Below, in pieces: positions 1-6,223 of a stretch of DNA of 6,223 nucleotides. Every line of letters starts with the position of its first letter. Position 1 is the stretch's first letter. The stretch is from an uncultured Clostridia bacterium (GTDB lineage: Bacteria; Bacillota; Clostridia; Oscillospirales; Acutalibacteraceae). The translations under genes were made by a program, and so were the position numbers. Location of the stretch: positions 1 to 6,223 of the forward strand of contig CAMHPW010000068.1 of NCBI GenBank assembly GCA_946187095.1. The letters run 5' to 3'. The notes beneath the pieces were generated by a model. It did not search any database. It was not told where the DNA came from and was given only the letters and a program-made list of their open reading frames with translations.

Positions 1-120
1 GATTATTTCGGAGATGACCGCACGGTTGACTGGCAGATCAAACTTTTGCGTAACAAACTCGGAAAATATCGTGAATATATTCATACGATACGAGGGGTGG
101 GATATAAATTTGAAACTTAA
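1..120 (+). CDS. Response regulator, OmpR/PhoB family, C-terminal fragment (5' end outside window)
   Basis: The frame is open from base 1 to a TAA at 118-120 and gives 39 residues. They match the end of a winged-helix DNA-binding domain: RTVDWQIKLLRNKLG is the recognition-helix region, and IRGVGYKFE is the C-terminal beta-hairpin wing that closes nearly all OmpR/PhoB regulators. The receiver domain with the phospho-accepting Asp lies upstream of the window. The protein should bind promoter DNA as a dimer after phosphorylation by its partner kinase, which is encoded immediately downstream and overlaps this gene by 11 bases. That arrangement is typical of a co-translated regulator-kinase pair. 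Target genes cannot be inferred, and nothing here ties it to the convergent NRPS genes. The family call is firm; the name of the system is unknown. Confidence 0.93.
   Translation, partial: DYFGDDRTVDWQIKLLRNKLGKYREYIHTIRGVGYKFET
94..99 (+). promoter_or_regulatory. Probable Shine-Dalgarno sequence for the histidine kinase TTG start
   Basis: GGGGTG differs by one base from GAGGTG of the consensus and sits 10 bases before the TTG at 110-112, inside the end of the response regulator gene. It supports the TTG start over the ATG at 14, but the match is imperfect and this stretch also encodes the conserved RGVGY motif, so part of the G-richness is due to coding. Confidence 0.4.
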
Positions 121-1552
121 AACAAAATCGTTCGGTTTCAGATTGTGGAGTTACTTTGCACTTTTCACGGCTCTGATATTCACGGTGTTATGGCTGCTGC
201 AAACCGTGTTTTTACAGAATTTTTATGACAGCATGGTGATCCGCAATACAAAATCGGCTGCCGAAAAAATCATTGCCGACGGCAAAAACGAAAATATCAA
301 TAACGAGATAGACGAACTGACACACAATAACTCTATACTTGTGTATATTACCGATACAAACGGAAATATCCTGTATAATTCAGATGAATTCAGCGGTATG
401 AAAAAAAGAGGCATTTCAGCCGAAAATGACGAAATGCATGGGAAAAAATACGGCAAGCATCAGGGCGGATACCGTTCTTTGCCTGACGGCTACGGAGAAT
501 TTCTTGAAAAGCTGAGTGAAAATCATATTCTGGAAATGCAGTCGGAAAATTATTATATTTACGGTTCCTATATCGACTATTACAATACGGAGGAAACAGC
601 CGTTTTGTATGTCGGTGCAGCGATAGATGCCGTCGGTGCGTCCGTCACGATCATCAGCATACAGCTTGTCTGGGTAACGGCTTTATCCGTTGCAGTAGGA
701 TTTGTATTGTCATGGTTCATTGCAAGGCGTTTTTCCGTTCCCGTGGGGATTCTTTCCGAAAAGGCAAAAAAATTGGGCGAAAAAGACTATTCCGCCGAAT
801 TTCAAAAAGGTTTCTGCACAGAGCTTGACGAACTGAGCAACACTCTTGACAAGACAAATAAAAAACTGAATGAATCCCGTGATTTTCAAATGGAACTGCT
901 TGCCAATGCATCACATGATTTAAGAACTCCCCTGACAATGATAAAAGGCTATGCAGAGATGATACGGGACATTTCATGGGAAGATGAGAAACAATGCAGT
1001 GAAGATGTGGCGGTCATCCTTAAGGAAGCCGACAGACTTACGGCTATTGTGAATGAGATCATGGAATATTCCGAACTGAAAGCCGATGACAGTACCAAAG
1101 ACTTTGAAAAAATCAATATCAGTCAGCTCGTAAACCGAACAGCCGTTTCCTTTGAAAACCTGAAAAAAACCGACGGTATTATTGTTGAAAAGGATATCGA
1201 AGAAAATATTTTTGTCAGCGGAAATGAAAGCCGTCTGGAAAGGGCTTTGTATAATCTCATGGATAATGCCGCACGCTATACAGGGGACAGCAGGAAAATA
1301 AAAATTTCCCTGACCGCCGAGAACGGCAGGGCTGTTTTGTCGGTCAGGGATTACGGAAACGGCATACCCGAAAATGAACTTGCCAATATCTGGGACAGAT
1401 ACTATACAACACGCATGAGAAAAGGCAAAGGCGTTTCGGGACTGGGGCTTGCCATCGTCAAACAAACCGCCGAAATTCACAATGGAAATTGCCATGCCGA
1501 TTCAGAACAGGGAAAAGGCAGTAATTTTGTGATAGACTTGCCCCTAAAATAA
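110..1552 (+). CDS. Membrane sensor histidine kinase of a two-component system
   Basis: The preferred start is the TTG at 110 (480 aa). An in-frame ATG at 14 would add 32 residues read out of frame through the response regulator, with no membrane or domain character, whereas the TTG begins a basic N-terminus (LKLKTKSFG) just before the first membrane helix. Numbering from the TTG: TM1 about 10-34; an extracytoplasmic sensor of about 140 residues (about 39-178), possibly PAS/Cache-like (ITDTNGNILYNSDEF); TM2 about 179-205; HAMP linker about 206-258; HisKA with phospho-accepting His269 in SHDLRTPL; HATPase_c with N box around Asn386 (LMDNAARYT), G1 box DYGNGIP (414-420) and G2 box GKGVSGLGLAI (439-449). 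All catalytic motifs are intact, so it should autophosphorylate and pass the phosphate to the overlapping regulator. Length and layout are ordinary for the family. The ligand is unknown; the sensor loop carries a charged Lys/His/Gly-rich patch (HGKKYGKHQGG, about 110-120). Confidence 0.95.
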   Translation: MKLKTKSFGFRLWSYFALFTALIFTVLWLLQTVFLQNFYDSMVIRNTKSAAEKIIADGKNENINNEIDELTHNNSILVYITDTNGNILYNSDEFSGMKKRGISAENDEMHGKKYGKHQGGYRSLPDGYGEFLEKLSENHILEMQSENYYIYGSYIDYYNTEETAVLYVGAAIDAVGASVTIISIQLVWVTALSVAVGFVLSWFIARRFSVPVGILSEKAKKLGEKDYSAEFQKGFCTELDELSNTLDKTNKKLNESRDFQMELLANASHDLRTPLTMIKGYAEMIRDISWEDEKQCSEDVAVILKEADRLTAIVNEIMEYSELKADDSTKDFEKINISQLVNRTAVSFENLKKTDGIIVEKDIEENIFVSGNESRLERALYNLMDNAARYTGDSRKIKISLTAENGRAVLSVRDYGNGIPENELANIWDRYYTTRMRKGKGVSGLGLAIVKQTAEIHNGNCHADSEQGKGSNFVIDLPLK

Positions 1553-1569
1553 CGTGAGTTCGATGGAAA

Positions 1570-1810
1570 AATTCGGATTTGAGAATCTATGCGGCTGTCG
1601 CTGCATTTAACCTCTCCGCCTCGCTACGCTCGGCACCTCCCCTGAAATCAGGGGAGGCAAGCCAACTTTTTGCCTTGCGGTCAGTTGATGACTTGTGGAA
1701 GTCACTCTTGCCTCTCCTTCGTAAGGAGAGGGGAACCGCCGCCGCAGGCGGTGGTGGAGAGGTCGGGGACTTGCGAATATTGTGCAGTTTCACAAAGAAT
1801 TCGGAATTTG
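1570..1810. repeat. Short near-identical direct repeats flanking the intergenic element
   Basis: AATTCGGATTTG at 1570-1581 and AATTCGGAATTTG at 1798-1810 differ by a single inserted A and lie outside both ends of the hairpin-rich element, about 28 and 34 bases from its termini. They could be outer parts of the same mobile or repetitive unit, an old duplication, or chance in an AT-rich spacer. They are too far from the inverted termini to be an obvious target-site duplication. Confidence 0.3.
1610..1763. repeat. Structured palindromic intergenic repeat (MITE/REP-like element)
   Basis: About 154 bases between the convergent genes are densely self-complementary. The ends are imperfect inverted repeats: ACCTCTCCGCC (1610-1620) against GGTGGAGAGGT (1753-1763), 10 of 11 pairing plus one G-U. 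Inside are three hairpins: CCTCCCCTGA/TCAGGGGAGG (1636-1645 with 1648-1657), CCTCTCCTT/AAGGAGAGG (1711-1719 with 1723-1731, loop CGT), and a 9-bp stem with one G-U (1735-1743 with 1747-1755, loop GCA). Hairpins 1 and 2 lie symmetrically about a centre near 1684, where TGACTT/AAGTCA (1689-1694 with 1699-1704) forms a smaller stem. GAGGCAAG (1654-1661) also pairs with CTTGCCTC (1707-1714), giving an alternative fold. Its GC-rich composition differs from the surrounding spacer. Reading frames across it on both strands give only low-complexity peptides. It is likely a dispersed non-coding repeat that may also block read-through between the convergent genes; copy number cannot be seen here. Confidence 0.7.
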
Positions 1811-1844
1811 CTCATTTACAGATGTAAAGTAACTTACACCACAA
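1764..1844. other. AT-rich spacer with a weak hairpin; no gene
   Basis: CGAAT..TTGTG (1774-1784) can pair with CACAA..ATTCG (1791-1803) around the loop CAGTTT, with a small internal loop. A second small stem is TGTAA/TTACA (1823-1827 with 1834-1838). Neither is followed by a convincing T-run on either strand, so I do not call a rho-independent terminator, although transcripts of both flanking genes must end somewhere in 1553-1844. Confidence 0.3.
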
Positions 1845-2474
1845 TCAAAAACATTGTATGCCGTTTATTATATCATCGGCAGAAAGTTTTTTAATATTCA
1901 GATTTCCTATATCGACAGTTGATGAAACCGCCATTGATTTATTTTCAAAAATCCCATAACTGAAATAATATGTTGTTCCATTGACGGAAATATGATTTGT
2001 TTCGGGATATATTTCGGGAAAAGATACAGAGGAATACAGCCCTGTACCTGTCGCTTTCAGAATGCTCTCTTTGATACTCCACAAAATATGAAACCGTGTG
2101 ACAGGCTCGGAGCTGATCCATTGAAGCTCCTGCTTTGTAAAAATATGCTCTGCAAGATACAAATTATCTTCATTGATTTTTTCTATGTCAACACCTGTTT
2201 CATTCTCACCGAATACAAGTGCCGCACAGTTTCCCGAATGAGATACATTGAAAAATATACCGTTTTTTGCATAAGGCTTGCCATACTCCGAAATGTATAT
2301 CTCACTTTCACTGATATGTGCCCATGATATGAGCAGTCCCGCACCCGTACACATCAGTCTGTCATCAGCTTTCAAATACCTTTCCGCCTTTTTCATGCGT
2401 TCGGAAAAAAGCTGATAACAAACTGTTTCGGGTATCAACTGTGTTTCCCTGTTTTCCAGAATGTAAATATCCAT
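1845..2474 (-). CDS. Sfp-type 4'-phosphopantetheinyl transferase
   Basis: This 209-residue protein should transfer the 4'-phosphopantetheine group from coenzyme A to the conserved serine of carrier domains, turning apo-NRPS into holo-NRPS in the cytoplasm. Diagnostic motifs are in the expected order: GKPY (65-68), FNVSHSG (75-81, CoA-contacting His79), GVDIEKI (94-100, Mg2+ ligands Asp96 and Glu98) and WSIKESILKATG (132-143, Glu136 and Lys140 matching Sfp Glu151 and Lys155). Length is close to Bacillus Sfp (about 224 aa), and the pseudo-dimeric layout of the Sfp class, not the short AcpS class, fits. The ATG overlaps the NRPS stop (TAATG), and no good ribosome-binding site precedes it, so translation is probably coupled to the NRPS. 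The natural substrate is therefore most likely the carrier domain(s) of that NRPS. All key residues are present; a broader role on other carrier proteins is possible. Confidence 0.95.
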   Translation of the reverse strand: MDIYILENRETQLIPETVCYQLFSERMKKAERYLKADDRLMCTGAGLLISWAHISESEIYISEYGKPYAKNGIFFNVSHSGNCAALVFGENETGVDIEKINEDNLYLAEHIFTKQELQWISSEPVTRFHILWSIKESILKATGTGLYSSVSFPEIYPETNHISVNGTTYYFSYGIFENKSMAVSSTVDIGNLNIKKLSADDIINGIQCF

Positions 2475-2476
2475 TA
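2472..2476 (-). promoter_or_regulatory. TAATG stop-start overlap coupling NRPS and phosphopantetheinyl transferase
   Basis: On the minus strand the NRPS stop TAA (2476-2474) shares its last A with the ATG of the transferase (2474-2472). The bases just before it (AACCTGAAAAGA) hold no AGGAGG-like sequence. Termination-reinitiation by ribosomes leaving the NRPS gene is the likely way the transferase is translated. Confidence 0.75.
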
Positions 2477-5400
2477 TCTTTTCAGGTTGTCCGTCTGGAA
2501 GAATAAAAATCCTTTCAGGGCATTGATGAAACTGCTGACATACTTATCCGTACTTGCATTCCAGAAAAATCCGTTTCTTGCCAGTATCTGTGTCGTATAA
2601 TGCGAACTGAACGGCAGAGCGGTTATTTTTTTGCCGTGAGCCGTGTTCATATAGGCGGTCATACTCGAAAGAATCGCCGCTTTATCAGCGTCTTTCTGTG
2701 CCTCATTCAATGTGTGTGCGAATTCCTCATACTCCACTAATCTGATATTCATGCCGTTTTGATTCATCTGACGAATAATATCCCCCAACGGCAGTGTATG
2801 ATTATTCACGGCATTGAATACACAACATTCTTTCGGCGTATGTGAAAGTTTGAGAAACGCTTCACAGGAAGTGTCGATTGGTCCCATGCAGACCTGATTT
2901 TCAAGCATACTGTACGGGAAACACCCTAAAATACAGTAGGAACGCAGTCTGCCCATGAAATTATTTGTAAGGAAGTTGATCTGGAATTCACCGTCGGATT
3001 CCCTTGCGGCAAGCGTACCTACACGGATCACTTTCGCATCAAGTCCGTCATTTGCAACTGCTTCCAGCACCATTCTCTCCCCCATCAGCTTTGATGAAGT
3101 ATATTTGTTATCAAGCGTCTGACCGTAATAAAGCGTCTGTTCATCAAGTGAAGTTTTGCTTAATTTCTTCATATCGTCAGTCGTACCCGCAACCGATACC
3201 GTTGAAAAATGTATGAGTCTTGCACCGATTTTTTTGCACAGCTTTACACAGTTGACCGCACCGCCCACATTGATATCTTCAATATCCGTACCGCTTGAAA
3301 AATGCTTTACATTTGCCGCACAGTTGAATATAGTATTGATCGGCAGTTTCTCAAACTGCTCAAAGAATTTGTAATCCGTCACATCACCGTCAAAAACTTC
3401 CACACGGTTTTGTATCTGTTCTTCAAATTTTTCTCCGAAATAGTAGAACATCATATTGAAAAGTCTTTCTTTTGCGGTTTTATAACGACCTTTTCTCACC
3501 ATACAATAAGCCGTGCCGCTTTCTTCCGTGAGATATTGTGCAAGCAGGTGTGCACCCATATATCCCGTTGCACCCGTCAGCATGATATTTCCGATATCTC
3601 TTTTTTCACCTTTGAGGAAATTCTCAATGGTATTTTGGGAAAGCAGTTCATTTATTTTGGTATAGTCATAATCATCAAAGTCAAACAGCTTGCCTGTTTC
3701 CGCCGTTACCTCACCCTTGCCGAAAAGTTCCGCCAATGCACGAGGAGTGGAATATTTGAAAATATCACCGTAGGTGATCGGATAACCATGCTTCGACGCA
3801 TCTAAAACGACAGACGTCACAATCAAAGATGTTCCGCCTATTTCAAAGAAATTATCCGTTGCACCCACACGGTCAAGTTTGAGAGTTTTTCTGAAAGATT
3901 CGCAGAAAAATTCCTCTGTTTCATTGACAGGAGCAGCATACTCTTCCAACGTAACGGGAACGGGTTCGGGCAATGCTTTGATATCGGTCTTTCCGTTGGC
4001 TGTCATAGGCATTTCGTTCATCTGCAAATACGCCGTAGGCACCATGTAATGTGTCAGGTGCTTTTTCAGTTCGGCACGCAGTTTTTCTATATCTATCTCT
4101 TTATCCGCTGTAAAATACGCACAAAGATTATCCTGACCGTTTATCTTTCTGATGACAACAGCGGATTTCTTGATATGCGGCTGCTGTTCCATCAAGCCCT
4201 CTATTTCACCGAGTTCGATACGAAGTCCACGCAATTTCACCTGATTGTCCAGCCTGCCGAATATCATAACATTTCCGTCTTTATCCCATTTGGAATAGTC
4301 ACCCGAACGGTACACTTTTTCTCCGTTGAAATCAATGAATTTTTCAGCGGTCATCTGTTCGAGATTTTTATATCCCTTTGAAACGCCTGCACCGCCTATA
4401 TACAATTCGCCTATCACTCCATAGGGGGCAATATCCCCGAATTTATCAATGATAAATTCTTTGTAATTCAATAAAGGTCTGCCGACGGATATATATTCCG
4501 CATGGTTGATTTCGGCAGCATTGCATGAAACCGTTATTTCCGTCGGTCCGTAAGTATTGATAATGCGGGCATTCGGTGCAGCGGCTTTTATCCTGTCACG
4601 AAGGGAAAGCGGATAGCCCTCACCACCCGACATGATGACTTTACAGTCTGCCAAAGCCTTTCCGAAAGGCTCATAATCCATATACTGACTTAAACGTGAC
4701 GGCGTTGCATTGATACAGTCAACTTTATATTCATTCATCAATTTGGCAAGCTCTCTCGGATCATTCATCTGGTTATCACCCGCAAATACAAGTGTTTTTC
4801 CGTTGCAGAGCGTGACGGCGTGTTCCTTGAAAGACATATCAAATGAAACCGTTGTAACGGACAAGTAAACATTCACTTCATTTTTCACGGCATAAACATG
4901 ACGGTTGGCAGGGTGCGGATTCAGATAATTGCAGATACCCCTGTGTGTCAGCATAACGCCTTTAGGTTTTCCTGTAGAACCTGATGTATATATCATATAC
5001 GAAAGTGAATTGTCATCTATCTTAATATCGGGATTGCCAATGTTTTCACCTGTTGTTATTTCAGAAACATCTATCGCCTTTTCAATAGGATAATCCGAAA
5101 GTTTATCGCTTGTCGTGATGATATAGGAGGCTTCGGAATCCGTTATGATATGATTTATCCTGTCGGCAGGATATTGCGGATCACATGGGATAAATGCCGC
5201 CCCTGCTTTATTCACGCCGAACATACACGCAAAGAAACTTGATTTTCTCGGAAGTAAAATGGCAACGCTGTCGCCTGTTTTGATACCCTTTTCAATAAGG
5301 TTGTTGGCAACGATATTCGCCTTTTCGTTCAGTTCACGGTATGTCAACGCTGTATCTTCGGCGATAAGTGCCGTTTTATCGGGTATTTCGCTTGCCTGAC

Positions 5401-6223
5401 GTTCCAACAACTGATGTAACAAACAGGGCTTTATTTCCGCCAGACATTCCGCTGAAAATCCGTTTAATACTTTTTTCTGTTCATCGGGCATGGCAAGGGC
5501 ATTTTTTACCGTGTCTGCACCGTTTTCAATTAAATTGAGTGTATGGAGAACTTGCGAAAGGAAGTTTTCGGCAACCTTATCTTCAAACAGTTCATCGGAA
5601 TATTGCAGAGTGATTTTCAGGTCATTTTCCCCACGACGCATGACAATGCCGAAATCACGGCTCATTTTCTGCAAAGGTGAATACAGTGATACACGCAGAC
5701 CGTTATTTTCAATGACAGTCGGCTTATGCAGGTAATTGACGCTTACATCAAAAATCGGATTACGGCTTTCATCACGCTGTTTCACGAATTCCGCCACTAT
5801 ATCCTCAAACGGCAGAGATGCACCGTAAGTCGCATTCCTGACAGCATTGCTGACATTGGAAAGATATTCCGAAATCGTTTCATTTCTCGGTACACGGATA
5901 CGCACGGGAGCGGTATTGACAAACATTCCGATCACATTTTCAGCTCCCGACGGACGCATATTGGCAGGAATACCCAATACAACATCTTCCGAAACGGTAT
6001 ATTTTGCCAATGCCATGGAAACGGCTGAAAAAATCAGTTCAAATTCCGTCACACCGTAATTTTTGGCAGTATCACCGATACTATTCAGTTTATCTTTGTC
6101 AAGTTCGTATACAATTTCCTTGTTGGAAAGAGGGTGAATTTTCGGACGCTTGTTTTTTATTGGCGAAATTAATCCTGATAATAAAATCAAAAAAAATAAC
6201 AAAAAAATTAAATTAACAGAAGA
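2474..6223 (-). CDS. Nonribosomal peptide synthetase, C(partial)-A-T-reductase, 5' end outside window
   Basis: The frame has no stop up to the right edge and no supported start; the first possible start is a TTG at 6202 without a Shine-Dalgarno sequence, so I treat the gene as 5'-partial. Numbering from that TTG (1242 aa): C-terminal half of a condensation domain, about 1-245 (IGMFVNTAPVR 91-101, SLPFEDIV 129-136, RDESRNPIF 143-151); the catalytic HHxxxDG half is not in the window. Adenylation domain about 260-745: YTSGSTGKPKG (405-415), NTYGPTE (549-555), GELYIGG (598-604), YRSGD (631-635), GRLDNQVKLRG (649-659), NGK with catalytic Lys738. Carrier domain about 758-830: DNFFEIGGTSL with phosphopantetheine Ser792. 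Thioester reductase about 868-1242, an extended SDR fold: NAD(P)-binding GATGYMG (877-883), Thr1001 in FSTVS, and Tyr1034/Lys1038 of YxxxK. It should activate one amino acid, join it to an upstream acyl or peptidyl group, and release the product by NAD(P)H reduction as an aldehyde or alcohol. No epimerase or thioesterase domain is present. The transferase gene follows by stop-start overlap. Confidence 0.95.
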   Translation of the reverse strand, partial: SSVNLIFLLFFLILLSGLISPIKNKRPKIHPLSNKEIVYELDKDKLNSIGDTAKNYGVTEFELIFSAVSMALAKYTVSEDVVLGIPANMRPSGAENVIGMFVNTAPVRIRVPRNETISEYLSNVSNAVRNATYGASLPFEDIVAEFVKQRDESRNPIFDVSVNYLHKPTVIENNGLRVSLYSPLQKMSRDFGIVMRRGENDLKITLQYSDELFEDKVAENFLSQVLHTLNLIENGADTVKNALAMPDEQKKVLNGFSAECLAEIKPCLLHQLLERQASEIPDKTALIAEDTALTYRELNEKANIVANNLIEKGIKTGDSVAILLPRKSSFFACMFGVNKAGAAFIPCDPQYPADRINHIITDSEASYIITTSDKLSDYPIEKAIDVSEITTGENIGNPDIKIDDNSLSYMIYTSGSTGKPKGVMLTHRGICNYLNPHPANRHVYAVKNEVNVYLSVTTVSFDMSFKEHAVTLCNGKTLVFAGDNQMNDPRELAKLMNEYKVDCINATPSRLSQYMDYEPFGKALADCKVIMSGGEGYPLSLRDRIKAAAPNARIINTYGPTEITVSCNAAEINHAEYISVGRPLLNYKEFIIDKFGDIAPYGVIGELYIGGAGVSKGYKNLEQMTAEKFIDFNGEKVYRSGDYSKWDKDGNVMIFGRLDNQVKLRGLRIELGEIEGLMEQQPHIKKSAVVIRKINGQDNLCAYFTADKEIDIEKLRAELKKHLTHYMVPTAYLQMNEMPMTANGKTDIKALPEPVPVTLEEYAAPVNETEEFFCESFRKTLKLDRVGATDNFFEIGGTSLIVTSVVLDASKHGYPITYGDIFKYSTPRALAELFGKGEVTAETGKLFDFDDYDYTKINELLSQNTIENFLKGEKRDIGNIMLTGATGYMGAHLLAQYLTEESGTAYCMVRKGRYKTAKERLFNMMFYYFGEKFEEQIQNRVEVFDGDVTDYKFFEQFEKLPINTIFNCAANVKHFSSGTDIEDINVGGAVNCVKLCKKIGARLIHFSTVSVAGTTDDMKKLSKTSLDEQTLYYGQTLDNKYTSSKLMGERMVLEAVANDGLDAKVIRVGTLAARESDGEFQINFLTNNFMGRLRSYCILGCFPYSMLENQVCMGPIDTSCEAFLKLSHTPKECCVFNAVNNHTLPLGDIIRQMNQNGMNIRLVEYEEFAHTLNEAQKDADKAAILSSMTAYMNTAHGKKITALPFSSHYTTQILARNGFFWNASTDKYVSSFINALKGFLFFQTDNLKR

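Noticed and set aside
14..109. N-terminal extension of the histidine kinase from the ATG at 14
   Set aside because: It overlaps the conserved winged-helix end of the response regulator in another frame, has no membrane or domain character, and a TTG with a plausible upstream Shine-Dalgarno sequence sits right before TM1.
974..1495. 173-codon open frame on the minus strand within the kinase gene
   Set aside because: It is antisense to conserved HisKA and HATPase motifs, its product resembles no family, and it is explained by the codon use of the sense gene.
1711..1763. Rho-independent terminator for the kinase or transferase transcripts
   Set aside because: The stems are strong but no T-run follows hairpin 2 or 3 in either direction, so the canonical signature is missing.
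1610..1763. CRISPR array
   Set aside because: There are no regularly spaced direct repeats with unique spacers; the repeated units are inverted and adjacent.
1579..1894. Open frames on both strands through the intergenic hairpins (68-82 codons)
   Set aside because: They encode low-complexity peptides from GC-rich palindromes, lack ribosome-binding sites, and the DNA-level symmetry explains the sequence better than coding does.
3302..3805. 167-codon plus-strand open frame inside the NRPS reductase and carrier region
   Set aside because: It is antisense to a strongly conserved multidomain gene and its Cys/Phe/His-rich product has no recognisable domain.
6162..6223. Plus-strand coding tail at the right edge (a Lys/Asn-rich frame open to the window end)
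   Set aside because: It is short and low complexity, due to the A-rich sequence, and lies opposite the NRPS frame that still shows the LSG motif of the condensation domain.

Overview
The window reads like a piece of a low-to-moderate GC Firmicutes (Clostridia) chromosome, most like a gut Ruminococcus/Oscillospiraceae relative. This is inferred from codon choice, a TTG start, the style of the two-component genes, and a nonribosomal peptide synthetase (NRPS) ending in a reductase, an architecture known from gut Clostridia. No taxonomic marker gene is present, so the assignment is tentative.

Left part (1-1552, + strand): the last 39 codons of an OmpR/PhoB-type response regulator overlap the start of a complete membrane histidine kinase. 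Together they are a normal two-component system pair whose signal and target genes cannot be told from the sequence.

Middle (1553-1844): a 292-base gap between two convergent transcription units. Most of it is a compact, hairpin-rich, nearly palindromic element (about 1610-1763) with imperfect terminal inverted repeats. It looks like a dispersed intergenic repeat or MITE rather than a gene.

Right part (1845-6223, - strand): an operon read from the right edge leftwards. First comes a large NRPS, open at the right edge, with the order C (C-terminal half only) - A - T - R (thioester reductase). Its stop overlaps the start of an Sfp-type 4'-phosphopantetheinyl transferase as TAATG. The transferase would load the phosphopantetheine arm on the carrier domain. 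The adenylation domain would activate an amino acid and the C domain join it to an upstream acyl or peptidyl chain. The terminal reductase would release the product as an aldehyde (or alcohol). The upstream part of the assembly line lies outside the window.

The most interesting content is this reductive-release NRPS with its coupled activating enzyme, comparable in architecture to the gut Clostridia NRPSs that make peptide aldehydes and pyrazinones. The least explained pieces are the structured intergenic element and the very AT-rich right edge, where the NRPS reading frame loses its normal character.
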